Assembly: GCF_030272615.1 (NCBI RefSeq)
Contig: NC_081410.1
Span: 127,395,140-127,459,139, forward strand
Source of the DNA: Cryptomeria japonica
Taxonomy: Eukaryota; Streptophyta; Pinopsida; Cupressales; Cupressaceae
DNA: 64,000 bases
Direction: 5' to 3'
Shown here: positions 10,545 through 22,299 of the stretch, in pieces
Layout of the letters: each line of letters begins with the position of its first letter
How positions within the stretch are numbered: position 1 is the first letter of the stretch
The notes under the pieces: model-generated
Databases searched by the model: none
Seen by the model: the letters and a program-made list of their open reading frames with translations, nothing else
What the model was told of the DNA's origin: nothing
Program-made: the position numbers and the translations under genes

Positions 10545-12475
10545 TGAACACACCACAAGACTTAGAGTGGGGGTGAATCAGTCTAGACCTCAAAACAATT
10601 CACTTTTGATCTATTAAACTTCAAACCATACTTAACTTATTACTATAATTATGAAACATGAAAGCACAAAGAACAACATACATACAAACACCATATTTAT
10701 GTGGAAAACCATAATCAAGAAAAAACCATGATGAGAATCACACTCACAATATGAATAATTGATTACAATGTTTAGGCTCAAGGCTAAGGAGTGTGTTTCC
10801 CCTGGAGGACTTGCAAAGCTAAGGCACACAACATTAGGGAAAGATACAAAGAGCTGTAAAAACTATCAAAAGGAACACACCTTCTTTTGGTAGGTGCAAA
10901 TTATAAATGAACTGAAATGAACAAGATGTCTTGATCATGAAATTATCCTTGAACCACTATGTCAAGCGAAGTTAATATCATAACAAACACCTCTGAAAAC
11001 AAACACCATCTCAAGTTCTTCACAAACTGTATCTCACACTTATGCAATACCAAATCCACTTGTGCATAATTCATGTCCACTTCACATCAATTCACATATA
11101 TCTCATACATAACTCATACATCCACACTCCTATATATTCAATATATTTTATTTAAACTCTCATCTAGGTTGGCCATAGACAAAATATGCAATATTACATA
11201 ACTTCAACCACCCGGACAGGTATAATGCCTATTGCAATCCACTTCAATAGATAGAGGGGACCCAAAAAAATCACAAACACATCCTTTCCAAATTATTCCA
11301 ATGAACCACACATGCAAATACATGCTCCAAGTTTGACACCAAATGAAACATGTCAATAAACAATGTAGCTCGCCAACCAATCAGCCCAAAACCATTCTCC
11401 AATGCACACAACTTAATGCGGATCCACAAATATGATGGTGAGACCTATATCAACATCAAATCTCAACCACCAAAGTATATTCAAATCAATAAGGCATGAT
11501 CCAATTAGGATACATCACCTCAGCCAACTAAATATCAAACTAGCTAATAGCATTGAACTCAGAAAATCATAACTTCACTTACCAATAAAACCATCACTAC
11601 AAAAATGAACTAGAATATTATAAAAACCAAATACACATGTCCTCCAAGCTGCAATACTGAAAACCACATATCAAAGTACCACCAAGCATTCTTCAGACTA
11701 GTTGTGATAGAGACCCCATTGTTAGAAACAACAACTAATTTAACCATTTGAGCAACAAAGGACCTATGAAGTTGATAGTACAACCTACATGGATCATAAA
11801 TATTATATCTAGAACCACACTCCACAATGTTCAAATACTAAGGAATGCAAATAATTCTTCTAGTAGGACATTAAATACTCTTTCTTGCATAAATATTGTT
11901 TCCTACATATTGAAGATTTCACCACACCATCCTACTATAAACACCTCAAACTTATTCAATATCACTACTAGACCATACAACAACATCAGAATATACATTT
12001 GCAGACCATGTACAACACATAGCACAACATCAATGACAACACAAGACAGGTTGACATCAATGACAACACAACACAACAACTCAAGTTTCCAACACTTCGT
12101 TGTGAAAAGCAAGAGATGAAGACACATTGAGAAGAAGATTTAGAGAGTTGCTAGGATGAAAAAATGAGCAAAAAAGAGAGTTGTGTTTCTTAGAATGGGT
12201 GGGAGTAGTCATTACAAGCATATTTGGGCTCAATGACACATTTCAAAGGAAAACTATATGGAATATACTTGTTTGGGTTTCAAAATTTATCAGGACGTTT
12301 GCACATCACACTCCCATCCAACCAATTTCACTTCAAACTCAAACCATAGGCTACTAATGCTTCATCATTTCCATCAATGAAGTCAAAATCATGAAATCAT
12401 AATCATGGATTTTCTCATAAACGCACTAGGGACAATTTGTAATTGTGAAATTGACATAGGGTGCAATTTGCAACA
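10545..12475 (-). repeat. 5' LTR of the copia element (outer end tentative)
   Basis: The inner edge, 5 nt from the primer-binding site, is well supported: on the plus strand it starts TGAACACACCACAAG and soon reads GTGGGGGTGAATCAGT, a U5 signature shared with the LTRs at 15,412-17,479 and 42,475. The outer edge is only a guess at CAACA (12,471-12,475), because on the minus strand this gives TGTTG, the start seen in related LTRs. A short tandem repeat of CATCAATGACAACACA lies at 12,028-12,080. Confidence 0.5.
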
Positions 12476-13059
12476 CTAAAATGACCTTTGTAATTGACTA
12501 GATTGCCAAAGGTATTTTTACACATTGTTTATTCCTTTTTTTAATTTCGAGTGCATATAAGGAGGCGAGTAATTTTCAAGCAACAAATGCCTAATTAACT
12601 TGGTCCATCTATAAGTTACAAGCTCAATTTCATGCACATGGAGATTAATTTTATAGTAGTGCATTGAAGTAGAATAATAAATAATGAAGTTTATAGAATA
12701 ATGAAATTATCTAACATATATTAATTTTTTGACATCATATGAGTGATTCTTGACTTTTTCACTATACAATCTTCATTAAAAAAAGATAAGAAACCTTACA
12801 TTTAGTTTATTTAATTTCCATAAATTATTTAACATATATTTTGATTACCAACTAGCATCCTAACTCATTTAACTAGGTTAATTACTTAGTTAAATACTTT
12901 TTTTTATTCATAAATTAGGCATAAGGGAATTGTAACACATAAAATTAATCAAATATATAAATGAATAAAATGCATGTCCTTTAAACATGGGTACCAAATA
13001 AATAATTTATTCAAAAATTTGTAATCTAAACTTGAAAGATCCATCTTAACACGGAGGGA
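12476..13059. other. AT-rich DNA without recognisable genes
   Basis: The stretch is A/T-rich with no ORF of interest. It may be flank of the DUF4283 element on its right. Nothing more can be supported. Confidence 0.4.
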
Positions 13060-13158
13060 CACAATCATGATGCTATAATTCTCACAATCACTGGTAGGGT
13101 GCGATCAAGAATTTTAGGATTTTCCTCCTTTCGTGGAAGATCTCAATGACATCAAATG

Positions 13159-14853
13159 TGTTAGACCTAATCGGTGCTGAGAGGGGAGGGTGAATCCGCA
13201 CTTGATCAAATTTTCACAATTAAACTTTTAACTTAAATCTGCATTCATCTAATATCCAACAATATACTTAATCACTGAAGTAAAATATGCAAGCATGAAA
13301 AGTTGACAGTGACACCAAGAAGTTATCTCATTGAAACCCAAATGGGAGAAAACCACGGTGTGAGTAGGAACTCACAAAATTTGTACTCTTTTGAAGTACG
13401 CCCGGTGAGGAGCCATCCCTGTTAGGAGATTACAAAGACATTGTTAGGTGCCACCCAGTTAAGGGATTTTGTTCAAGGCCGGTTAGTGCCTTTACCTTGT
13501 TAAAGGTAGCCTGGTTAAAGGACTTAAGAACATCAATTAAGATGTCACCCGGTTAAGGGATTTTACAAAAGGGACTTGTTAAAGTCCACCCGGTTAAGGG
13601 ATTTATGTTGCAGTGGTTAGAAAGCAACAGATGGATCATCTGCTGAATTAGCTACTAATAGCTTGATCAGATATCAATATGCATCACACTCAATCCACAC
13701 CGGTTGTATCTTCTTTGCACAACACTGGTTTTCTTCTTACACCTTTGGCTCTTTACTTAGTGGGTTGCCTGTCCCTTGAAACTGCACTTTTTCGATCCTC
13801 TGTCCTTTGGCTCTACACTCTACCGGTTCTTTGTCTTTCGGCTCTGCACTCTGCTGGTTCTCTGTCCTTCAGCTTTGCACTCTACCGGTCCTCTGTCTCT
13901 CAACTCTGCACTTATTCGATCTACCTCAAACACACTCTACTATGCTAAAACCTCTTAGCACTTCCTCTCTCTCTGCTCTTGACTTTGGATCACCTTCAAC
14001 AAGATCTGCTTGTTGCAAATTTTACGATAAAAAATTGCTGAATGCACTCACGAACACTTTATACATTTTCTACAGACACTTTTAGGCATTCCCTCAATCA
14101 AAGCAATCATGGATTTCTAAATATTTCAAATTCAAAATCTCCCACTCCTCCTCTACGCGCCTTACAACAATTCCACCAAGTGTTCAACAAATTCTACCAC
14201 CGCATCTCCCGAAGATAGTAACTTCCGGGTCATGTTCAGTCAAATAAGTTTGAACCAGAAAATCTGCTAGTAATCATGCTTGACTGCATGATAACTGAAG
14301 TTGACCTTACCAACAAGTGATTTGGCATAGACACAAGTTCACCAACTCATATTTTGCCACCACAACTAAATAACCGATCACCACTCCAAAATTTATGGTG
14401 ATCACCTGTCTTCCTTCTGTCATACCAGTGTATCGGTATGCCACTGCACTTTTATATTACCGGTTCATCCTTTGAGTGCCGGTTTGTTGTGCTAGCATCA
14501 TGTCTCTTCCCCTGTTTTCCAATGAGATTCCGGTTTGCATACAACTTCAAGTTTTCTTGCCTGAGTCACCTTTTGTGACTTCATCATCATTAGAGTGACT
14601 GATCTTCCTGAATAACAGACCGATTGGCTTATTCTATCTTTCCTTGAGCCGATTGAACCTTTGATCATTCGTTACCAATGCTGTTTCCATGTGTTTGTAA
14701 GTCATCACCTTTTATTACTAGAAAACACCACTCTACCTATACCACTTCACCGGTTAGTGTCTTCACCAGTAAGTGTTGGACATCAATGACAAATCTTAGC
14801 ACATATACCGGTTCTCTGGATTGACCGGTTTTGTCAATGCCAACAATCCAACA
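13159..14853 (-). repeat. Solo LTR, 1,695 bp, TSD AAATG
   Basis: It starts TGTTAGACCTAATCGG and ends CAATCCAACA. The 5-bp sequence AAATG flanks it exactly at 13,154-13,158 and 14,854-14,858, showing a clean LTR-retrotransposon insertion reduced to one LTR. The U5-like signature (GAGAGGGGAGGGTGAATC) is at the left, so sense is the minus strand. It is inserted in the DUF4283 ORF and carries CCGGT-rich minisatellites. Confidence 0.93.
13380..13930. repeat. CCGGT-containing minisatellites in the solo LTR
   Basis: Two blocks are present. In 13,380-13,615 the phrase CACCCGGTTAAGGGATTT recurs about four times at roughly 50-bp spacing. In 13,790-13,930 a unit of about 37 bp (TCTACCGGTTCTTTGTCTTTC and variants) repeats about four times. 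ORFs across this block only reflect the repeat. Confidence 0.75.
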
Positions 14854-15439
14854 AAATGTGTGGATTTAATAGAAGAAAACCTCTTCCTTTTAAATTCTAT
14901 CCATTGTTGATGTATCTCTATGTTTTGCTCAAATTTCCCTACTAAACAATTTCCATTGTCACTTAAAACACCACTCATAGGAGAAGTCATAGATCCCAAT
15001 AGATCTGTAGAATTTTCTATGAGTTTTGAATCTACTTTCTCTTGAGAAATTACTGAGTCCTCAGAACTAACCTTGTTGATAAGAGTCATAATAGAGCTCA
15101 CAAAAACATATTTTTAGGATCAAGAGGCAAATAAGAGTTATGCTTTGGGCTAGCTGATGAAGATACCAAGAATAAATTTGGCTCCTTATGAGTCACAATA
15201 GGAATAATGTAATGTTGTAGCTCAACTCCAAACCACCAACTGGGAGTCCCATGTGATGCTTGGTTTACTCTATTCTAAGCTTTAGCTTTTGGGCATTGAC
15301 TGGTAGGATGATTTGTTGAAAAACATATCCTACATTGAAGGTAATACTTTCACAGTCAACAAGTTACCTCTAGCAAGTGTCACCAACTTTCAAAGAGATT
15401 TCATTAGGAAGTGTTGGCATTGTATTGTTATTGTTGTCA

Positions 15440-15690
15440 TTGATGTCAACCGGTATAGCATGTCACCAGTAAGTATGGAATGCTGACCGGTGAGAAAGTA
15501 TTGGAGACTGGTATGGAATGCTGACCGGTGAGAAAGTATTGGAGACTGGTATGGAATGTCAACCAGTGAGTAATGAATGCCAACCAGTGAGTGATGTGTT
15601 GACAGTGTGTTGTTGCCAACTGGTAAGCATGTGACCGGTAAGAAAGCAAGGTTGATCAAATGGAGAAGGTGTAGGCAACCGGTAAGCAAC
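15440..15690 (+). repeat. GGTRAG-rich minisatellite in LTR
   Basis: A unit of about 38-44 bp (GACCGGTGAGAAAGTATTGG and variants) repeats and decays rightwards into single ACCGGTAAG, ACTGGTAAG and CCAGTGAG motifs. Minus-strand ORFs here are products of the repeat. Confidence 0.8.
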
Positions 15691-17049
15691 TGGATGTCAT
15701 ACAACATGCTCTCACCAGATGGAGATGTGCATAATGACTCACTCTGGATACATGTGGTGGATTGGCAAGTTTGGTGACCAGGCTGATGTGATCCCATCGA
15801 TAGAATAGGAGACTGCATGGCTTGAAGGTTAACTGGTTAGAGCTTTACAGATAGGGTAAGATGAACCGATAGTATAAGGTATACACTGGTTGTATGTTGT
15901 AGTCGATGACTAAGACTGAACCGACACAGTGAGCTGAGGTGGATGCTGACAGAGATGACACGTAGTCTCTAGGTGGCAAACATACAGTAGTCGGTGAAGA
16001 GTGTTTTGGTGAGGTTGGTGATGAGTAGGTCGACATTAATTGTTGATTATGAAAAATCATGGGTTAAGTGCAAAAGGATACAACCGAGGTAGATCAAAAG
16101 GTTGACTATCTATATGCAATTATCGATGAAGGACGTCCAATATGCAGATCTAATTTGGAGTAGGAAACATGGAGATCATTTAATGTGATTGACAGATGTA
16201 GGGTCGGTGATCAGTTTGCAGGTTGCCATTTTTAATAAACGTGTATTGGAAGAAAAGATTTGGTAGTGTTATTTGATATATTGTGTGATTTGTGGCAAGC
16301 TGTCCATCCTTGGAACAAGATCTAATTGGATTTGGTATGCCTCGTGGTCAATGAAGAAACCCTAGCATGCCAAGTTTGAATGTCCATCTTGGCAGGAAAG
16401 CTCAAATATAAATATGCCAACCAAATACCTAAATTGATTGATGTTGCTAGATGAGTTGATGCTACAGACTAGATAGAGGAGAAATAGAGCATGTCCGTGG
16501 ACCAGTTAGAGTGTAACCTGCTGAAGATATTAATGACTGAGGTTTGGAAGGTAAATCGGTAAGAGGGTTTAACAGAGGGTTAAGCCGGTGAGGTTAAAGT
16601 AATCGGTAAGCTGCTAAAAATTGTAGTAGTCAAGTGAACTGGCAGTGTTAGAACCAGTAAGGAGGCAACAAAGAGTGAAGTAGTGTAGTGTGAGTATCAG
16701 AGAAGATCTAACAAGGTAAAAGAAGAGCAGAAGGGAAATCAGACAGAGAAGATTGAGAACTGGTAACCAGGTGCATGGTTTGAGAGTTCGTTCAACTGGA
16801 AGAGTTTGAACTGGTAAGGAAGCTGTACTAAGCAAAAGAGAGCAGAGAGAGAGAGTGAGAAGAGATTAGACAAGGCAGAGATAGAATAGAGGAATAGTCA
16901 GAGAAGATGAGTAGAGAATCGACAGAGAACAGAGCAGAGGTGAACCGGTAAAGAGATATTTGTGAGAGTTATAAAACTCAGTTGTAACAAGGATATTACC
17001 ATTATACTAATTTAATAACACTCATTGCAGATCACTGAGTTGGTTCTCG

Positions 17050-17215
17050 ATGCAGGGGTCGGTGCTCCTTTGGGTTGGTGCCCATAAACAGTTAGTAGTT
17101 GGTGCTCCTTGGGTTGGTGCCCTAAATCAGTAGGGGTTGGTTCTCCTTTGGGTTGATGCCCATAAATAGTTAGGAGTTGGTGCTCCTTGGGTTGGTGCCC
17201 TAAACTTTGTATTCA
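17050..17215 (+). repeat. GGTTGGTGCTCC minisatellite in LTR
   Basis: Four units built on TTGGTGCTCCTTGGGTTGG alternate between a version ending in CCCATAAA and one ending in CCCTAAA. This makes a higher-order repeat of about 83 bp present twice. Confidence 0.8.
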
Positions 17216-18190
17216 GTTGTTTATTGTGAGGCTGGATTGGAGCAGTAGAATCCAACAACATTTCTCATCAAGGTTTTTCCCATATTGGGTTTTCCTCGTA
17301 TATATGGTGTTATGTGACGTGTCTTTTGTGTGTGCTTGCATTTTGGTCTTCTCCTTGTCTCACTGATATATTCACTTAGTGTTGAACAGCTGACCGATAC
17401 ACATAGTTAGGGTTAAAAGGTTAAAAATATTGAAAACCACTGATTCACCCCCACTCTCAGTTGCATCTTGTGTTCTATAGGAAGACCTTTGGAAAGGTCC
17501 ATTTCTACACATAAAAATACACAGGTGAAGCTTGTGTAATTGACGTTTTCCTTTGAAGCATGATAATAGTTACCTAGATCATTTTCAATAGATTGCAGAG
17601 TAGATCTAGTTTCTATAATTGCAAGAGGAGGTAGAGTAGATGAACCCAGAGGTATGCAAAGGCAAAAGTCTTTGTGTGAGGATCAAAGGAAGTAATCCAA
17701 GATTTTAGCACAATAAATCTCCCTAAAAGACCCAAGGCCCATTTTTTAGCACCTTCTCTTTGTCTTTAATGGAGTCAAATTTGAGAATAAAGAAGCAACT
17801 TATGTAGGGGTAAATATAGACCTCCTCCTCCATGCCATCTTTTCAAACTATAAAACTCCAGTTATGGAGGTCACGAAGCTTTGTTCAAGTATTCACAAAT
17901 CTACAGATAACTGTGTGATTTTGCAAAAAATCCTCATTATCTTGGATATAGCTATCAATGCAAATCTTTGGGATGATCATCAATAGGTGGGGAGTGAAGG
18001 GGATCTATGCCAAGCCACCTCTAGCCATTTCATCACAAATAAACTCACCCTTATTAGGAATAGTGCCCTTTTGGGCCAATGAGGATGGTAAGGGGTTATG
18101 TACCCTAGAGGAACAATTGGCTTAACATGTAGTGGAGACGAGATAGGACATCGTGGTAAGGGTTTGAAGCTTGTGCAAAAGTCATGTTCA

Positions 18191-18759
18191 ACGCAGAGTA
18201 AAAATCCTATTTAGCTAAATACTTATTTATTTAGTTAACCTAAATATTTTATACAATTTGTGCGCTTTCTCTTATAACCTTATAGAAACAAATCGTTTCC
18301 TTTGTGAAAGAAGATTATGAATCATACATTCAAAGACATATGTATGTAGACACATAAACGCACAATAATTATATCAATTAAAATATAATATAAATTTCAA
18401 TTTACTTTTTTATATTTTATTTATTAATTAAAAATATTTCTCATAAAATATATTAAAAACAATTCATCACATTTCATACTCTAGAATCTATCCTAAAATT
18501 GAAAAAAATAAAATAAAATGAAAATATCACTTTTTATATATATTCCAAACATGTTTTTAGACCCAAAAATATTTGTTTCAAAATATTTTTGGGGCATGGG
18601 AAAGATTATAACTAACATCTGTATCAAATCAACGAAGATAAGGACATATCAGAATACATTAACAACTCCCATAATGCCGTTAATCATGTCAGCTTCAGGC
18701 AGGAACAGCACGTTTAACAGATCGCCGTCTCTGAAATCCTTTTAAATTTGAAAGAATTG
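18191..18759 (+). promoter_or_regulatory. Upstream region of the GT47 gene with candidate TATA box
   Basis: This AT-rich stretch separates the DUF4283 remnant from the gene start. TATATATA at 18,535-18,542 is the best TATA-box candidate, about 220 bp before the ATG. An ORF from 18,518 to 18,745 has no recognisable motifs and is not taken as a gene. Confidence 0.4.
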
Positions 18760-21700
18760 ATGAAGGAAAGATCAAAAAGACAAAAAATGATGAAGGAACT
18801 GTGTGCAGCATCCTACGTCGGGAGTACGAAACGCTCAGGTAGCAGGAATCGATATATCAGGCCTTTGATTTACGTTACTCTCGTCACCGGGATGCTCGCT
18901 TTCGTCTTTGTGTTTCTGAATCGCGCCTTTTCATCCTATATACGAAGAACCGACTGCAATTTTTGGCTTCCAAATGTTACTGGCAAATGCACCTCTGAAA
19001 ATTTTCAACAGACCTTTGCCCTTTCTTCACCGGTAACCTTGAACTTATGTATTTTTGCATTTTTATTTTGTCGTTAAACATTCCTGGTTTTTACAAATAT
19101 ATCTTAATTTCTCAAAACTAGTTAAAGCTTTTGCTCTACAAATATGTCTTGAGGTAATTTGCATAGATAATAAGGAATTCTTGATGTATTTCATGAGGCC
19201 TAGACACTTCTGTGGAATAAATATTTGACGCAGAAATAAACTTTGATTGAAGTTATGTCGGGAAAATATTGAACAAATCACAGAGATTTTCAAACAATTT
19301 TGTGTCTTAGCATGAACGGATTAACGGATTATGAGAGTAGCAATTTCAAAGTATTATATCACAATACATGTATTTAAGCGATTTCAAAGTATTGTATCCT
19401 AAACTTTGACTGTCTGTACATAAATTTAATATATTTTCACACTTCTTTTTTACTGTAAAATTTTCGGGTTGTGATGGTTAAGTCTTCAGTTTAATTGCGG
19501 AAATTGTCAGAAATTTAGGTTCCTGTAATCAATCTGGTTTATGGATATGAAATTTGCATTTCGATTATTCGAAATATTAGTTCACTATTTAAAGGTATTT
19601 TATCTGCAAATATTGTGTGGGGTAATTTATAAAGAATTCAACTAACCAGAAGAATTCTTAATGTGTTAAGGAGGCATAGATGGATATGACGAATTAAAAA
19701 TGAATAACTGACGAAAGATCTTAAAATAATTTTCCATTTCTGATCGTTGGGGTTAGAGAGAGAAAATATTGAATGATTCATGAAAATCTTTGAATTTTCT
19801 GCATTTAAGTATAAAAACTTAATTTCGGCGATGTGCTATCTAATTGTATTTTCCTTTAAAGGAATTTAACGCGCTTAAATCCCTGCACTGCAGAAAAGGC
19901 GCAGCGGAACTAAAAATCCAGCTGAGGAAATTCAAAGAGAATTTCAAAATATATTCTCCAAAGAATCTTCAGACATGGTCGCTAACGGCCCGTCGGTTCT
20001 GAATATAGGAAAAGATGGTGACGATATATATCTCAATTTGTCTGCTTTTCGAAGGTAAATCCCTGACAAGTACTTTCTCAACTGCCAAACGATGCAGTTT
20101 AAATTCTTGAAAATTCTTTAAGAATTTTTGGAAAGCCTGCCTCTAGACTTCCATTCCTCGACAGCTGCATATAAATATTTAACCTGTAAGCATAAGTAAG
20201 AATGGCTTTATGCGTAACTTTGAGGAGAATGTATAAATTCTGTGTAGGAGCTACGCTGAGATGGAAATGAAGTTCAAGATTTATGTGTACAAGGATGGAT
20301 TAATGCCGCTGGTTCACCAAGGTCCTATGACAGGAATTTATGCGTCGGAAGGTTTATTCATCGACACAATGGAACAGGGCAATCAGTTTACCACAGAGGA
20401 TCCAGAGAGAGCGAATATGTTCTTTCTTCCCTACAGCGTTAGGCAAATGGTCACTTATTTGTACAAACCGTTTTCTCGAAGCATGCAGCCTATCAAAAGC
20501 AATATCAGCAACTATGTGCGAAACATCTCAGTTGCACATCCATATTGGAACAGAACAAGAGGCAGAGACCACTTCTTCGTTTCTTGTCACGATTGGGTCA
20601 GTTCATTCAATTTATTTCTCTCTTTCCTTTTTAAATGCGTACGGATTTTTCGAATCCTGAACCATTTTAAGGTTTACAAATAATACCATGATAATATAAG
20701 ATTCTTTTAAAGCGTATGAATTTAATTACATAAACAATTTTATCGAAGTTTGGGATCATATTTTCTGATTCTTATTTACTTAACATGAATCATAAAGTAT
20801 GAGTGCTACATGATGAAAAATGAAAAAAAAAAAAAATCATAATTATTAACAAATACTATGTTTACGCAATAATATGCCATTTAAAATTGCTTGGCCCAAG
20901 TCTGGTAAAAAAATTTAGACTTGAAGGTAAAATTGATATATGAACTTCGAATCCTTAACCTCCTCTTACCCACATCTGAAGTCAGAACTTATTAGGCAAT
21001 GTGTTTTTAACGAATTTATTACACGTATAATTCTAAACAGGTTCGAGAATTTGAAGGCGTTACGAATAACAGTAATTTGTTTGGTCACAGTTGTAACTGT
21101 CTTCTGGTTTTGTTTGCTGTGTCGAATTTTCCCAATCTCACTGCCACCCGTTTGAGGGCCGTTTAGGCCGTTTAGTCCTTGTACTTTTGCATTGTTTAAT
21201 TTTTTATTTTTTTTCAAAACATACAATAATTTGAATGGTTAACATTCCCGATTTCCTATGAATTCCAAAAAAAAATAGTGATTAACATTGTCAATGCCTT
21301 TTTATTAAAGAGATTGCTATTATAAGCCAAAAAGCAAACTCAATTTACTTGCCAAATAAACTATCAAAAATTATGAATTTAAATCCTGAAGAGAGATCAA
21401 ATTTTGAGATTTCAATATTTAAACAGAGTTAGCAGCATGAAACAGGAAATGCAGAAGCGTTTAATACTGTAGAAAATATACAGTCAAAATTATCCGTCTC
21501 AAGTACAATAACTGTTTCAAATATTCGCAGGCTGTCTACACTCTCAGAGATCACGCGGAGCTGTCCAAGAATGCGATAAAGGTAGTTTGCAACGCAGATA
21601 AATCCAGCAGTTTCAATGCAAAAAGAGACGTTTCGTTGCCAGAAATAGCCATAAGAAGATGCAAATTAATGTCAAAGAACAGAACAAATGAGCTTGGTGG

Positions 21701-22220
21701 GCCGGGCCCTACAGAGCGGCCATTCCTAGCATTCTTTGCTGGGCAAATGCATGGCACCCTGAGGCCCGAAATCATAAGACTTTGGTCAAATCCCGACGAT
21801 CCTTCCATGAAAATATTCGGCGTGTTGCAGTCCCATCCAACATCTCTCGCAGACAACATCACATACATTGAATACATGAAGATGAGCAAATATTGCCTGT
21901 GTCCGCGAGGCTTCGACGTCAACAGTCCCCGCCTGGTGGAAGCCATTTATTACGACTGTGTGCCCGTTGTTATTTCTGACGACTATATTTTGCCCTTCGC
22001 AGATGTGTTGGACTGGGATAAGCTGGCCATTCGTGTCGCTGAGAAAGATATCAGCAGACTGAAACAGATTCTTCAGGAGGTTCCCCAGGAGGTTTATGAA
22101 TCCATTCAGAACAGGCTCAAGTTTGCACGCAGGCATTTTCTCTGGCATGCAAGGCCTCTTCAGTATGACGTCTTCAGCATGATTGTTCATTCTCTGTGGA
22201 TTCGGAGACTCACGGCGTAG
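18760..22220 (+). CDS. Exostosin-family (GT47) glycosyltransferase, four exons
   Basis: Predicted join: 18,760-19,032, 19,894-20,054, 20,248-20,596, 21,531-22,220 (about 490 aa). All introns are GT-AG; exon 1 ends CCG|GTAACC and exon 4 follows ATTCGCAG. The ATG at 18,760 was chosen as the first in frame. A short basic N-tail precedes one membrane segment (PLIYVTLVTGMLAFVFVFL, about residues 33-52), as in type II Golgi enzymes. The exostosin domain follows: FKIYVYKDG, RANMFFLPYSVRQMV, GRDHFFVSCHDW, KNAIKVVCNAD, RPFLAFFAGQMHG, YCLCPRGFDVNSPRLVEAIY, CVPVVISDDYILPF. The length fits plant GT47 proteins of the At5g03795/At3g07620 group, which act on cell-wall or glycoprotein glycans; the substrate cannot be told. 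No lesions were seen, so it is probably functional. Confidence 0.9.
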
Positions 22221-22277
22221 GTTAACTTGTACCTACTGCTAAATCCATTGTGTTTGTGTACTTGTTTGTGGATTTAC

Positions 22278-22299
22278 AAGAATGTTTGTAAACATTCTT
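22278..22299 (+). other. Perfect hairpin just 3' of the GT47 gene
   Basis: AAGAATGTTT, a 2-nt loop, then AAACATTCTT forms a perfect 10-bp stem about 58 bp after the stop codon. It would lie in the 3' UTR. Function unknown. Confidence 0.5.

Larger units (their letters stand above)
15412..17479 (+). repeat. Solo LTR, 2,068 bp, TSD GGAAG
   Basis: It starts TGTTGGCATTGTATTG and ends GCATCTTGTGTTCTATA (final CA decayed to TA). GGAAG flanks it at 15,407-15,411 and 17,480-17,484. The end carries GATTCACCCCCACTCTCAG, the U5 signature of the copia LTR at 10,545, so sense is plus. It is opposite in orientation to the LTR at 13,159. Its removal restores the DUF4283 reading frame. Confidence 0.92.
13060..18190 (-). 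pseudogene. DUF4283/CCHC protein (LINE ORF1-like), split by two LTRs
   Basis: On the minus strand from about 18,190 the DUF4283 fold is readable: SCFFILKFDSIKDKEKVLKN then GPWVF (17,740-17,810), then VEMDLSKG (about 17,490). After removal of the LTR at 15,412-17,479 with one GGAAG target copy, the frame continues LPNEISLKVGDT. A CCHC zinc knuckle (CRICFSTNHPTSQC) lies at 15,293-15,334. A Ser-rich tail at 14,859-15,101 is split again by the LTR at 13,159-14,853. This architecture is typical of ORF1 of plant L1-type LINEs and of related nucleic-acid-binding proteins. No endonuclease or RT was found. There are many stops and frameshifts, and both ends are approximate. Confidence 0.75.

Noticed and set aside
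15390-15818. 142-aa minus-strand ORF
   Set aside because: It is a translation of the LTR minisatellite, which explains its repetitive sequence.
21551-22190. Minus-strand ORFs of 131 and 134 aa
   Set aside because: They are antisense shadows of the last exon of the GT47 gene.
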